Shown: in pieces, positions 6,007-12,813 of the stretch
Numbering within the stretch: position 1 is the first letter of the stretch
Layout of the letters: every line of letters begins with the position of its first letter
NCBI GenBank assembly: GCA_009925875.1
Contig: RFQD01000019.1
Coordinates: forward strand, 1 to 12,813
DNA length: 12,813 nt
Source: Microbacteriaceae bacterium
Lineage (GTDB): Bacteria > Actinomycetota > Actinomycetes > Actinomycetales > Microbacteriaceae
Direction: 5' to 3'
Position numbers and translations under genes: made by a program
The notes under the pieces: generated by a model
The model's input: only the letters and a program-made list of their open reading frames with translations
The model's database searches: none
What the model was told of the DNA's origin: nothing

Positions 6007-9000
6007 AGAGTAAGCGCCCGCTCGAGAATCGCTGCCGCTTCGACGGCGTGACGCTTCGCGGAACCGGCTGCTGGCGAGGCTGCCGACGGGCGCGAAATGT
6101 TCCGAATTGTGCGACCCTTCAGCTGCTTCGACACTTCCAACAGGATGAACGGCCACGCGCCCTGGTTTTCCGGCTCGTCTTGGAACCACACGAGCTCTGC
6201 GTTCGGGTACGTCGCAATGAGGTCATTCAACTCGGCCATGGGAGCCGGGTAGAACTGTTCGAGACGAACCACGGCGATTTCCGGGTTGGGAGCCTTGTCC
6301 AGCTCGGCCAACAGGTCGTGATACGGCTTTCCGGCTGTGATCACGACGCGGCGCACAGCTGAACGGTCAAGACCCCGTGTGTCGTCGATCACTGGCTGGA
6401 AGCTGCCGGTCGTGAAGTCGTCGACATTGCTCGACGCGCCCCGCAAACGCAGCATCGCCTTAGGCGTGAACACGATGAGCGGGCGACGCGGTGTCGCATA
6501 CGCGTGACGGCGCAACAGGTGAAAGTAGGAAGCCGGCGTGGACGGCCGAGCAACGACCATGTTGTTTTCTGCACACAACTGCAGGTAACGCTCGATTCGC
6601 GCGGATGAGTGGTCGGGACCTTGACCCTCGTATCCGTGTGGCAATAACAGCACCACGCCCGAGTTCTGGTTCCACTTCTGTTCAGCCGACGACACGAACT
6701 CGTCGATGACCGTCTGAGCGCCGTTAGCGAAGTCTCCGAACTGGCCCTCCCACAGCACCAAGGCATCCTCGCGTTCGACCGAATAGCCGTACTCGAATGC
6801 CATGACGGCGTACTCGCTGAGCAGAGAGTCGTAGATGTAGAACCGACCCTGAGAATTGCTCAGGTTCATCAGTGGCAGCCACTCTTGGCCGTTCTCTCGA
6901 TCATGGAAAACGGCGTGTCGTTGCACGAATGTGCCGCGGCGCACATCCTGACCGGTCAAGCGCACCGGCTTACCTTCGAGCAACACGGAACCGAACGCAA
7001 GCAACTCACCGAAGCCCCAGTCGATGTCGCCCTGCCGGCTCATCTCGGCACGTTTGGTGAGCAGCTGCTGCAACTTCGGGTGCACGGAGAAGCCCTCGGG
7101 AATGTTGTTGAATGCATCCCCGATGCGGGCAATCGTGTCGGCGTTAACGTGCGGCACGACGGAGGTTTGTTCGGCCACCGGCGCGCTCGTCGTCGGTGCA
7201 GCTGCCGATTCCAGGTCGGATTGGGCGACGTGCGTTTCGGCGAATGCCTGCTCGAGCTCCGACTGGAAATCGGCTTGTGCTTTGTCGAATTCTTCCTGCG
7301 TGATGTCACGGCGGCCGACGAGAGCCTCGGTGTAGAGGCGACGCACCGAACGCTTGGCTTCGATCAGGTTGTACATCAGCGGCTGCGTCATCGACGGGTC
7401 GTCGCCCTCATTGTGTCCGCGGCGGCGGTAGCAGACGAGGTCAATGACGACGTCTTTGTTGAACTTTTGGCGGAATTCAAACGCCAGCTGAGCCACCCGA
7501 ACGACGGCCTCGGGGTCATCGCCGTTGACGTGCCAGATCGGCGCCTGAATCGCCTTCGCGACGTCGGTGGAGTAGACGGATGTGCGTGATTCGCCGGGCG
7601 GAGTGGTGAACCCGATCTGGTTGTTAATCACGATGTGCACCGTGCCACCGATGCGGTACCCCCGCAGCTGCGACATTTGCAGTGATTCGTAGACAACACC
7701 TTGGCCCGCCATGGACGCGTCACCGTGAATCAACACGGGAACGGTCGTGAACGAAGCGATGGGGTACGGGTCTTGCTTCGCACGCACGATGCCTTGCAGC
7801 ACACCGTTGACTGCTTCGAGGTGCGACGGGTTGGCGGCCAGATAGACCGGAACCTGCTTGCCTTCGGGGGAGACGAAGAGCCCTTCCGTGCCGAGGTGGT
7901 ATTTGACGTCACCGGAACCTTGAACCGACTTCGGGTCGGCTGTTGTGCCTTCAAACTCGCGGAAGACTTGGCCGTAGGTTTTCCCGGCAATATTGGTCAA
8001 CACGTTCAATCGACCGCGGTGCGCCATTCCAATCGCGACGCCGTCGAGCTCACTCTTTGCCGACTCGAGCAAAATGCGGTCGAGGAGTGCGATGACCGAC
8101 TCGCCACCTTCAAGACTGAACCGCTTCTGGCCGACGTACTTCGTCTGCAGGAATGTCTCAAATGCTTCGGCCTCGTTGAGTTTTTCGAGAATGCGCATCT
8201 GCTCGTCGTGGCCGGGCTTCTCGTAGGGGCGCTCAACCTGCTCTTGAATCCATGCGCGCTGTTCGGGATCTTGGATGTGCATGTATTCGAGACCCACCGT
8301 GCGGCAGTAGGAATCGCGCAGGATTCCGAGAATCTTGCGCAGCGGTGCGCTGTTCGTTCCACCGATGCCACCGGTCACGAATTCGCGATCGAGGTCCCAG
8401 AACGAGAGGCCGTGATTTTCGATTTCCAGGTCAGGGTGCGTGCGTTGCTGGTATTCGAGCGGATCGATGTCGGCCATCAGGTGGCCGCGCACGCGGAACG
8501 AGTTGATGAGCTCCTGAACGCGGGCACCCTTGTCGATGTCGGAACTCTTGTCGACGCTGACATCGGTCGACCATTGAATGGGCTTGTACGGGATGCGCAA
8601 GTCGGCGAAAATCGACTCGTAGAAGTTGCGCTCGCCGATGAGCAACTCGTGCACTCTCTTCAGGAACTCGCCCGATCCGGCACCCTGGATGACGCGGTGG
8701 TCATAGGTGCTCGTGAGCGTGATGATCTTTCCGATTCCGAGCTTGGTGAGTGTCGATTCGCTCGAGCCCTGAAATTCCGCGGGGTAGTCGAGGGCGCCGG
8801 CGCCAATAATGCACCCCTGGCCCTTCATGAGACGCGGGACGGAGTGCACCGTGCCAATGCCACCCGGGTTGGTCAACGAAATCGTGATTCCCTGAAAATC
8901 GTCGGCCCCGAGCTTGCCGTTACGTGCCTTTCCCACGAGGTCTTCGTACGCGACGAGGAACTCGTCAAAACTCATGGTGTCGGCTCGCTTGATTCCGGGC

Positions 9001-9701
9001 ACCATCAGCGCGCGCGTCCCGTCCGGTTTCGGCAAGTCGATGGCGATGCCCAACGTGACGTGCGCGGGCGCCACCATCGAGGGCTTGCCGTCGATTTCGT
9101 CGTAGTACACGTTCTGGCTCGGCGACTCTTTCAGTGCCTGCACCAGGGCCCAGCCGATGAGGTGAGTAAAGGAAACTTTTCCACCTCGCGTGCGTGCGAG
9201 GTGGTTATTAATGACAATGCGGTTGTCAATCATGAGCTTCGCGGGCAGGGCACGCACACTCGTGGCTGTGGGCACGGTGAGTGACGCATCCATATTTGCG
9301 GAAAGTGTTTTGGCAAGACCCTTGAGGGTGGTGACGACGTCTTGTTCCTCGGACTCGGCCGCGGAGAACGTAGAGCCGATTACGCGAGCATCGGCCGGAA
9401 TCGGTGTGGGTTGTGCGGGCCGGGATGTTGTGCGCGCGACGGGTTGGGCGTTGGGATCGGCGTTGGGAACGGTGGGTCCGGATGCCGAGGTGGCGTTTGC
9501 GGCGGAAACCGGAGCCGCGGGGGCGCGGCCGGCGGACGAGGCAGCGCTCGCGAGATGAGCACCGTACCGTTCGAGGGTGGGCCACCACGTCTGGTCGACC
9601 TGGGCTTTATCTACGATGAACTTCTCGTAGAGTTCTTCAACCAACCACTCGTTCGCGCCGAACTCATCGGCACCGGATTCGGACTGCAACTGCTCCGACA
9701 C
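6003..9701 (-). CDS. kgd: Multifunctional 2-oxoglutarate decarboxylase/dehydrogenase E1-E2 fusion
   Basis: A 1232-residue ThDP enzyme of the actinobacterial Kgd/OdhA type. It serves as the E1o component of 2-oxoglutarate dehydrogenase and can also act as a decarboxylase or carboligase. Order of parts: an N-terminal helix segment (FGANEWLVEELYEKF, 14-28); an Ala/Pro-rich linker (about 47-115); an E2-like acyltransferase domain (about 116-355) with the catalytic His335 in STYDHRVIQG; then the E1 ThDP domains, with AHRGRLNVL (His561), INNQIGFTT and CYRRRGHNEGDDPS. There is no lipoyl domain, as is normal here. I prefer GTG 9701 to the upstream GTG at 9743: it has a modest purine-rich site (GAGAGA) upstream, the other has none, and the length then matches M. 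tuberculosis Kgd (about 1231). In relatives activity is restrained by the FHA protein GarA/OdhI, not encoded here. Confidence 0.96.
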   Translation of the reverse strand: MSEQLQSESGADEFGANEWLVEELYEKFIVDKAQVDQTWWPTLERYGAHLASAASSAGRAPAAPVSAANATSASGPTVPNADPNAQPVARTTSRPAQPTPIPADARVIGSTFSAAESEEQDVVTTLKGLAKTLSANMDASLTVPTATSVRALPAKLMIDNRIVINNHLARTRGGKVSFTHLIGWALVQALKESPSQNVYYDEIDGKPSMVAPAHVTLGIAIDLPKPDGTRALMVPGIKRADTMSFDEFLVAYEDLVGKARNGKLGADDFQGITISLTNPGGIGTVHSVPRLMKGQGCIIGAGALDYPAEFQGSSESTLTKLGIGKIITLTSTYDHRVIQGAGSGEFLKRVHELLIGERNFYESIFADLRIPYKPIQWSTDVSVDKSSDIDKGARVQELINSFRVRGHLMADIDPLEYQQRTHPDLEIENHGLSFWDLDREFVTGGIGGTNSAPLRKILGILRDSYCRTVGLEYMHIQDPEQRAWIQEQVERPYEKPGHDEQMRILEKLNEAEAFETFLQTKYVGQKRFSLEGGESVIALLDRILLESAKSELDGVAIGMAHRGRLNVLTNIAGKTYGQVFREFEGTTADPKSVQGSGDVKYHLGTEGLFVSPEGKQVPVYLAANPSHLEAVNGVLQGIVRAKQDPYPIASFTTVPVLIHGDASMAGQGVVYESLQMSQLRGYRIGGTVHIVINNQIGFTTPPGESRTSVYSTDVAKAIQAPIWHVNGDDPEAVVRVAQLAFEFRQKFNKDVVIDLVCYRRRGHNEGDDPSMTQPLMYNLIEAKRSVRRLYTEALVGRRDITQEEFDKAQADFQSELEQAFAETHVAQSDLESAAAPTTSAPVAEQTSVVPHVNADTIARIGDAFNNIPEGFSVHPKLQQLLTKRAEMSRQGDIDWGFGELLAFGSVLLEGKPVRLTGQDVRRGTFVQRHAVFHDRENGQEWLPLMNLSNSQGRFYIYDSLLSEYAVMAFEYGYSVEREDALVLWEGQFGDFANGAQTVIDEFVSSAEQKWNQNSGVVLLLPHGYEGQGPDHSSARIERYLQLCAENNMVVARPSTPASYFHLLRRHAYATPRRPLIVFTPKAMLRLRGASSNVDDFTTGSFQPVIDDTRGLDRSAVRRVVITAGKPYHDLLAELDKAPNPEIAVVRLEQFYPAPMAELNDLIATYPNAELVWFQDEPENQGAWPFILLEVSKQLKGRTIRNISRPSAASPAAGSAKRHAVEAAAILERALTL

Positions 9702-9779
9702 GTGACTATCTCTCTCGTAGAGGCCGTACTGCTGGTGTGGCACATCTGTGGCGAGGTCTGCCGAAAACGCACCTTTTCA

Positions 9780-9785
9780 ACCCTA
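9780..9785 (-). promoter_or_regulatory. Possible kgd -10 element
   Basis: Minus-strand TAGGGT (TANNNT type). It would start transcription near 9773 and give a leader of about 70 nt before GTG 9701. No -35 match is evident at normal spacing, so this is weak. The remainder of 9702-9893, 192 bp between divergent genes, shows nothing else I can name apart from the promoter of the next gene. Confidence 0.25.
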
Positions 9786-9878
9786 CGCCCAAATCTTTGT
9801 CGACGATGCCTCGCGGTTAGCCTTCGCCACCACGGACCCACGCACGGTGACACCCGCGGCCGCAAAACGCGTGCGCGG

Positions 9879-9884
9879 TAGGAT
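9879..9884 (+). promoter_or_regulatory. Candidate -10 (TAGGAT) of the DUF21-CBS gene pair
   Basis: TAGGAT ends 9 nt before the ATG at 9894, the spacing expected for a leaderless or nearly leaderless transcript. A GAGGG at 9885-9889 could instead act as a closely spaced ribosome site (4 nt), which would require a promoter further upstream. No -35 is recognised. Confidence 0.4.
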
Positions 9885-9893
9885 GAGGGTCAA

Positions 9894-11213
9894 ATGAGTG
9901 CCGAGTGGGTGTGGTTCTGCGTCGGGCTCGTGCTGACCCTGGGCACGGGAATCTTCGTCGCTGCGGAGTTCGCGTTGGTCAACCTCGACCGCTCCGATCT
10001 TGAGGCGCGGCAGGCGCGCGGGGAGCACGGGCTGCGTCTCGTTATCAGCGGCTTGCGACGCACATCCACCCATCTGTCGAGCGCTCAATTGGGCATCACG
10101 TTGACGACGTTGTTGACCGGATTCACCATGGAGCCCGCAGTGGCGACAATCGTGTCACCGTGGTTTGACGGCACGCAGCTCAGCGCGACTGCCGTGGGCT
10201 CGATCGCCACCATCATCGCGGTCGCATTTGCCACGGCGCTGTCGATGATTCTCGGTGAGCTGATTCCCAAGAATTTTGCCCTCGCGATCCCTCTACGCGT
10301 GGCTCAGATCGTCGTGCCGTTTCAGTTGAGCTTTACCGTGATTTTCCGCCCAGTGGTATGGCTGCTGAATGGGTCGGCAAACGGCATCCTTCGCCTGCTG
10401 GGGATTACGCCGCGCGAAGAGCTGTCGGCGGCACGGTCAGCGGATGAGTTGGCGAGTCTTGTGCGACGTTCGGCCGAGGCCGGCGTGCTCGAAGAAGACA
10501 CGGCGACGCTGCTCAATCGCACGCTCGCATTTAGCGAGTTAACCGCGTCCGACGTGATGACTCCGCGTCCGAGAATGGCAGCCCTCAACGCCGGCGATCC
10601 CACGCGTGCCGTGCTCGAACTCGCCCGAGCCACGGGATTCTCGCGATTTCCGGTCATCGACGAGACGCTCGATGATGTGGTCGGTATCGTCCACGTCAAA
10701 TATGCCCTCTCGTTGCCTCGCGAAAAACGAGACGACGTTCCCGTGTCGGCCCTCATGATGACCGAACCATTGCGTGTTCCCGAAACGATGCCCCTCGATT
10801 CGCTCATGACGGAACTTCGCGGGCGCGGCTACCAGCTCGCGATTGTTGTCGACGAGTACGGTGGCACCGCCGGTATCGCAACGCTCGAGGACTTGGTCGA
10901 AGAGCTGGTCGGTGAAGTGAGTGACGAGCACGACAAGTCTCGCGCCGGCATCGTCTCGGCACGCGGAGTGGTGACGTTCCCCGGCGTCTTGCGACCGGAT
11001 GAGGTGAAGTCTCAGATCGGACTCGATATTCCCGAAGACGGCCCCTACGAAACGGTTGCCGGGTTCGTGATGAGCGAACTGGGATCGGTGCCCAAAGTCG
11101 ATGACGAGATTTCCACCGAACAGGGAACTCTTCGTGTGATGCGAATGGATGGGCGACGCATCGATCGCCTGCGATTCACGCCTCATCCTTCCGACACGGG
11201 GGTGTCGTCGTGA
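9894..11213 (+). CDS. CNNM/CorC-family membrane protein (DUF21, CBS pair, CorC_HlyC domain)
   Basis: 439 residues, in a family often annotated 'hemolysin' but linked to Mg2+/divalent cation transport (CNNM, CorC, MpfA). The N-terminal DUF21 transmembrane domain (about 1-190) has FVAAEFALVNLDRS, AQLGITLTTLLTGF and the hallmark GELIPKNFAL at about 121-130. Two CBS domains follow: DVMTPRPRM at about 219, then VVDEYGGTAGIATLEDLVEE near 320-340. A CorC_HlyC cap (about 350-435, ETVAGFVMSELG and RRIDRLRF) completes the usual architecture. The gene is first of a tandem pair; its stop overlaps the GTG of the next gene (GTGA). The pair resembles M. tuberculosis Rv1842c/Rv1841c in size and order. The transported ion cannot be told from sequence. 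Confidence 0.92.
   Translation: MSAEWVWFCVGLVLTLGTGIFVAAEFALVNLDRSDLEARQARGEHGLRLVISGLRRTSTHLSSAQLGITLTTLLTGFTMEPAVATIVSPWFDGTQLSATAVGSIATIIAVAFATALSMILGELIPKNFALAIPLRVAQIVVPFQLSFTVIFRPVVWLLNGSANGILRLLGITPREELSAARSADELASLVRRSAEAGVLEEDTATLLNRTLAFSELTASDVMTPRPRMAALNAGDPTRAVLELARATGFSRFPVIDETLDDVVGIVHVKYALSLPREKRDDVPVSALMMTEPLRVPETMPLDSLMTELRGRGYQLAIVVDEYGGTAGIATLEDLVEELVGEVSDEHDKSRAGIVSARGVVTFPGVLRPDEVKSQIGLDIPEDGPYETVAGFVMSELGSVPKVDDEISTEQGTLRVMRMDGRRIDRLRFTPHPSDTGVSS
11192..11207 (+). promoter_or_regulatory. Hairpin masking the ribosome site of the second DUF21-CBS gene
   Basis: CGACAC (11192-11197) pairs with GTGTCG (11202-11207) around a GGGG loop. The G-rich run that should act as the ribosome site for GTG 11210 sits in the loop and upper stem. 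Ribosomes finishing the upstream gene, whose stop overlaps this start, would open the stem, favouring coupled translation. The regulatory role is inferred. Confidence 0.4.
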
Positions 11214-12262
11214 ACGAGTACGCCGGACTGCTCTGGATTTGGGTTCTCCTGCTGGGAAACGCATTTTTTGTGGCGGCTGAGTTTGCTGTGATGGCTGCGC
11301 GGCGTTCGCAAATCGAGCCCCTCGCCGATAAGGGTCGTCGCAGTGCCAAGACCGCCTTGTGGGCAATGGAGAACGTCAGCCTCATTTTGGCCACATGTCA
11401 GCTGGGCATCACGGTGTGTTCGTTGTTGATTTTGAACGTCTCGGAGCCAGCCATCCATCACCTGATGGAAGTCGCGCTCGCAAACACCGGTCTCGAAGCC
11501 GCGACGGTGTCAGCGCTGAGTTTCACGATTGCCCTCGTGCTCGTCACGTTCTTGCACGTGGTCTTCGGCGAGATGGTTCCAAAAAACGCGTCGTTTTCGA
11601 TGCCCGACCGGGCCGTTCTCGTGCTCGCCGGACCGATTGTCTTCTTGGCGCGACTGTCCCGTCCGGTGATTTTTGTGCTCAACGCCACGGCCAACGGTGT
11701 CCTGCGACTGTTCCGTGTGCAACCGCGTGACGAGGCGGCCAGCACGTTCACGCTGGAAGAAGTGGCCACGATTGTGGAACACTCAACGGCCGAGGGAACA
11801 CTCGAAGACTCGTCGGGTGCCCTGACGGCCGCTTTTGAGTTCACGACCAAGAAGGCGCGAGACATCGCCATTCCGTTCGATCGACTCGTGACGCTCACCA
11901 CGTCGTCGAGTGTGGCCGACCTCGAACAGGTCGTGGCGAAGCACGGTTTTTCGCGCTACGTGGTCGTCGACGAATCGGGCGACGTCGACGGTTATGTGCA
12001 CCTCAAAGACATCTTGAGCGCGGATGACGCGTCAGGAACAATGCCCGCGGAGGCGCGCATCCCGGCAAAGCGAATCCGTGCGTTACCCGTGGTGAGCGAG
12101 AACATGGACTTGGAGGACGCTCTCGCTCAGCTTCAGCGACTCGGCGTGCACCTCGCTCGTGTGGTCAACCCCAACGGCGTGACCACCGGCGTGCTGTTCC
12201 TCGAAGACATCATCGAGGAGCTCGTCGGGACGGTCGATGACGCAACACGGCGGCGCCTCTAG
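11210..12262 (+). CDS. CNNM/CorC-like membrane protein lacking the CorC_HlyC domain
   Basis: A 350-residue paralogue of the preceding gene. It has a DUF21 membrane domain (about 1-190) with FFVAAEFAVMAARRSQIE, CQLGITVCSLLI and GEMVPKNASFS, and a CBS pair (about 219-345) ending LFLEDIIEELVGTVDD. It stops after the second CBS domain, so the C-terminal CorC_HlyC cap of its partner is absent. This is not obviously a truncation, since tandem actinobacterial pairs commonly consist of one long and one short member. The first CBS motif reads DIAIPFDRL where the partner has DVMTPRPRM. The GTG start is set by the GTGA overlap and the conserved N-terminus. The two proteins probably form a hetero-oligomer in the membrane; that is inference. 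Confidence 0.9.
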   Translation: MNEYAGLLWIWVLLLGNAFFVAAEFAVMAARRSQIEPLADKGRRSAKTALWAMENVSLILATCQLGITVCSLLILNVSEPAIHHLMEVALANTGLEAATVSALSFTIALVLVTFLHVVFGEMVPKNASFSMPDRAVLVLAGPIVFLARLSRPVIFVLNATANGVLRLFRVQPRDEAASTFTLEEVATIVEHSTAEGTLEDSSGALTAAFEFTTKKARDIAIPFDRLVTLTTSSSVADLEQVVAKHGFSRYVVVDESGDVDGYVHLKDILSADDASGTMPAEARIPAKRIRALPVVSENMDLEDALAQLQRLGVHLARVVNPNGVTTGVLFLEDIIEELVGTVDDATRRRL

Positions 12263-12324
12263 GTGTCGTGGCGACGTCGTGTCGTGGCGACGTTCTGGCG
12301 CCACATACGGCGCACCTAGTTTTT
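12259..12324 (+). terminator. Probable terminator after the DUF21-CBS pair
   Basis: CTAGGTG (12259-12265) can pair with CACCTAG (12313-12319), closing a structured region that contains a smaller stem GTGGCG/CGCCAC (12284-12289 with 12299-12304). A TTTTT run at 12320-12324 follows directly. It would end the rightward transcript. The T-run lies in the last codons of the opposing oxidoreductase gene. The leftward transcript gets the structure but no U-tract. Confidence 0.5.
12264..12293 (+). repeat. Tandem direct repeat of 14 bp in the terminator region
   Basis: TGTCGTGGCGACGT occurs at 12264-12277 and again, identically, at 12280-12293 (period 16). Each copy also contains GTCG-TGG-CGAC, a small potential hairpin. 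The repeat begins 2 nt after the stop of the second DUF21-CBS gene. Confidence 0.85.
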
Positions 12325-12813
12325 CGGTCGCGCCCACTGGTATTGGCCCGGCCAATAGTCAATGTCGGCCCGAAGCTCGGTTGCCGCGCGCAGAGCAAAA
12401 TGCGGATCACGCAACATCTCGCGCCCGATCATCACGGCGTCAGCCTTGCCCGTGGCAACGATGTCATTCGCCAGATGTGAGTCGGTGATCAGTCCGACGG
12501 TCGTGACGGGAAGATGCGAATGCTCTTTCACATACATTGCGAGAGGTACCTGATATCCCGGTCCCACGGTGATTTTGACACCTGAAATGTTGCCCCCGGC
12601 GGAGATGTCGGCGACGTCGGCACCGCGTTCCAGTGCCCAGTCTGCGACGATGCTCGTTTCCTGTTCGTTCCATCCGCCGTCGGCCCAGTCGGTTGCGCTG
12701 AACCGAATGAAAATGACAATCTCGTCGTCGACGGCGGCGCGCATGGCTTCCGTCACCTCGAGCAGCAGTCGGGCGCGATTCTCTAGCGGGCCGCCGTAGT
12801 CATCGGTGCGCTC
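12316..12813 (-). CDS. Old Yellow Enzyme-type NADH:flavin oxidoreductase, C-terminal part only
   Basis: FMN-dependent oxidoreductase of the OYE family (YqjM-like ene-reductases, which reduce activated C=C bonds with NAD(P)H). 165 residues are visible; the frame is open to the right window edge, so the N-terminal half, including the substrate-binding residues, is missing. The first visible residues ERTDDYGGPLENRARLLLEV match the family signature after the phosphate loop. The TIM-barrel strands then follow: DEIVIFIRFSATDW, ADVADISAGG, LPVTTVGLI and the FMN-phosphate-binding DAVMIGREMLRDPHF. The C-terminus has WPGQYQWARP, like the WP-x-QY tail of YqjM. It converges on the DUF21-CBS pair across a 53-nt gap that carries a terminator. 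The physiological substrate is unknown. Confidence 0.9.
   Translation of the reverse strand, partial: ERTDDYGGPLENRARLLLEVTEAMRAAVDDEIVIFIRFSATDWADGGWNEQETSIVADWALERGADVADISAGGNISGVKITVGPGYQVPLAMYVKEHSHLPVTTVGLITDSHLANDIVATGKADAVMIGREMLRDPHFALRAATELRADIDYWPGQYQWARPKN

Noticed and set aside
7701..9284. A 527-residue open frame on the plus strand opposite kgd
   Set aside because: It lies wholly antisense to the unmistakable Kgd coding sequence, has no recognised domain and no ribosome site that stands out. Long antisense frames are common in high-GC genes.
9702..9743. The longer kgd start at GTG 9743
   Set aside because: No ribosome site precedes it and the 14 extra residues are not needed. 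GTG 9701 gives the family length and an acceptable upstream purine run.
1..12813. Mobile elements, CRISPR arrays, tRNA/rRNA genes or a novel defence cluster
   Set aside because: No transposase, integrase, terminal repeats, spacer-repeat array or cloverleaf was seen. Nearly all of the sequence is taken up by conserved chromosomal genes.

Overview
This window looks like chromosomal DNA of a high-GC actinobacterium, most likely Microbacteriaceae (this family call is inference). The support is a WhiB1-type Fe-S regulator, a SigR/RsrA redox switch, an actinobacterial Kgd that fuses a succinyltransferase-like domain to a 2-oxoglutarate decarboxylase/E1o, a PdtaS-type histidine kinase, and RNA-polymerase -10 elements of the TAGGCT/TAGGAT kind. 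Gene content and order (pdtaS beside whiB1, then aroA-rsgA beside sigR-rsrA) match a neighbourhood conserved in mycobacteria and streptomycetes. This is core genome: I see no mobile element, CRISPR array, tRNA or rRNA, and no stretch over 300 bases lacks a gene.

Layout, left to right. 3-1268 (+) is the C-terminal part of a PdtaS-like sensor kinase, cut by the window edge. 1293-1541 (-) is whiB1. A 216-bp divergent promoter region (1542-1757) separates it from a four-helix membrane protein of unknown function (1758-2192, +). Next comes a leftward operon aroA (3692-5053), rsgA (2698-3695) and bcp (2218-2688), joined by an ATGA overlap and a 9-nt gap. Its middle gene rsgA is broken by an internal deletion of roughly 64 nt that shifts the frame and removes the G4 motif. 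Divergent from aroA is sigR-rsrA (5093-6006, +), also joined by an ATGA overlap. Then kgd (6003-9701, -), whose stop codon overlaps that of rsrA. Then two tandem DUF21-CBS membrane proteins (9894-11213 and 11210-12262, +), and the C-terminal part of an Old Yellow Enzyme-type flavin oxidoreductase (12316-12813, -), cut by the right edge.

How the genes fit together. Several genes concern redox or stress sensing: WhiB1, SigR with its zinc-thiol anti-sigma factor RsrA, the thiol peroxidase Bcp and the flavin ene-reductase. AroA (shikimate pathway) and Kgd (2-oxoglutarate metabolism) are housekeeping enzymes. The sigR upstream region holds a textbook SigR promoter (GGAAT-N18-GTT), embedded in the 5' end of aroA, that would drive a long form from ATG 5093. 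A second, vegetative-looking -10 (TAGGCT) sits 8 nt before an internal ATG at 5177. This suggests the two-promoter, two-isoform feedback design known for Streptomyces sigR. The broken rsgA and this sigR architecture are the two observations most worth following. I found no evidence of a wholly new biological system.
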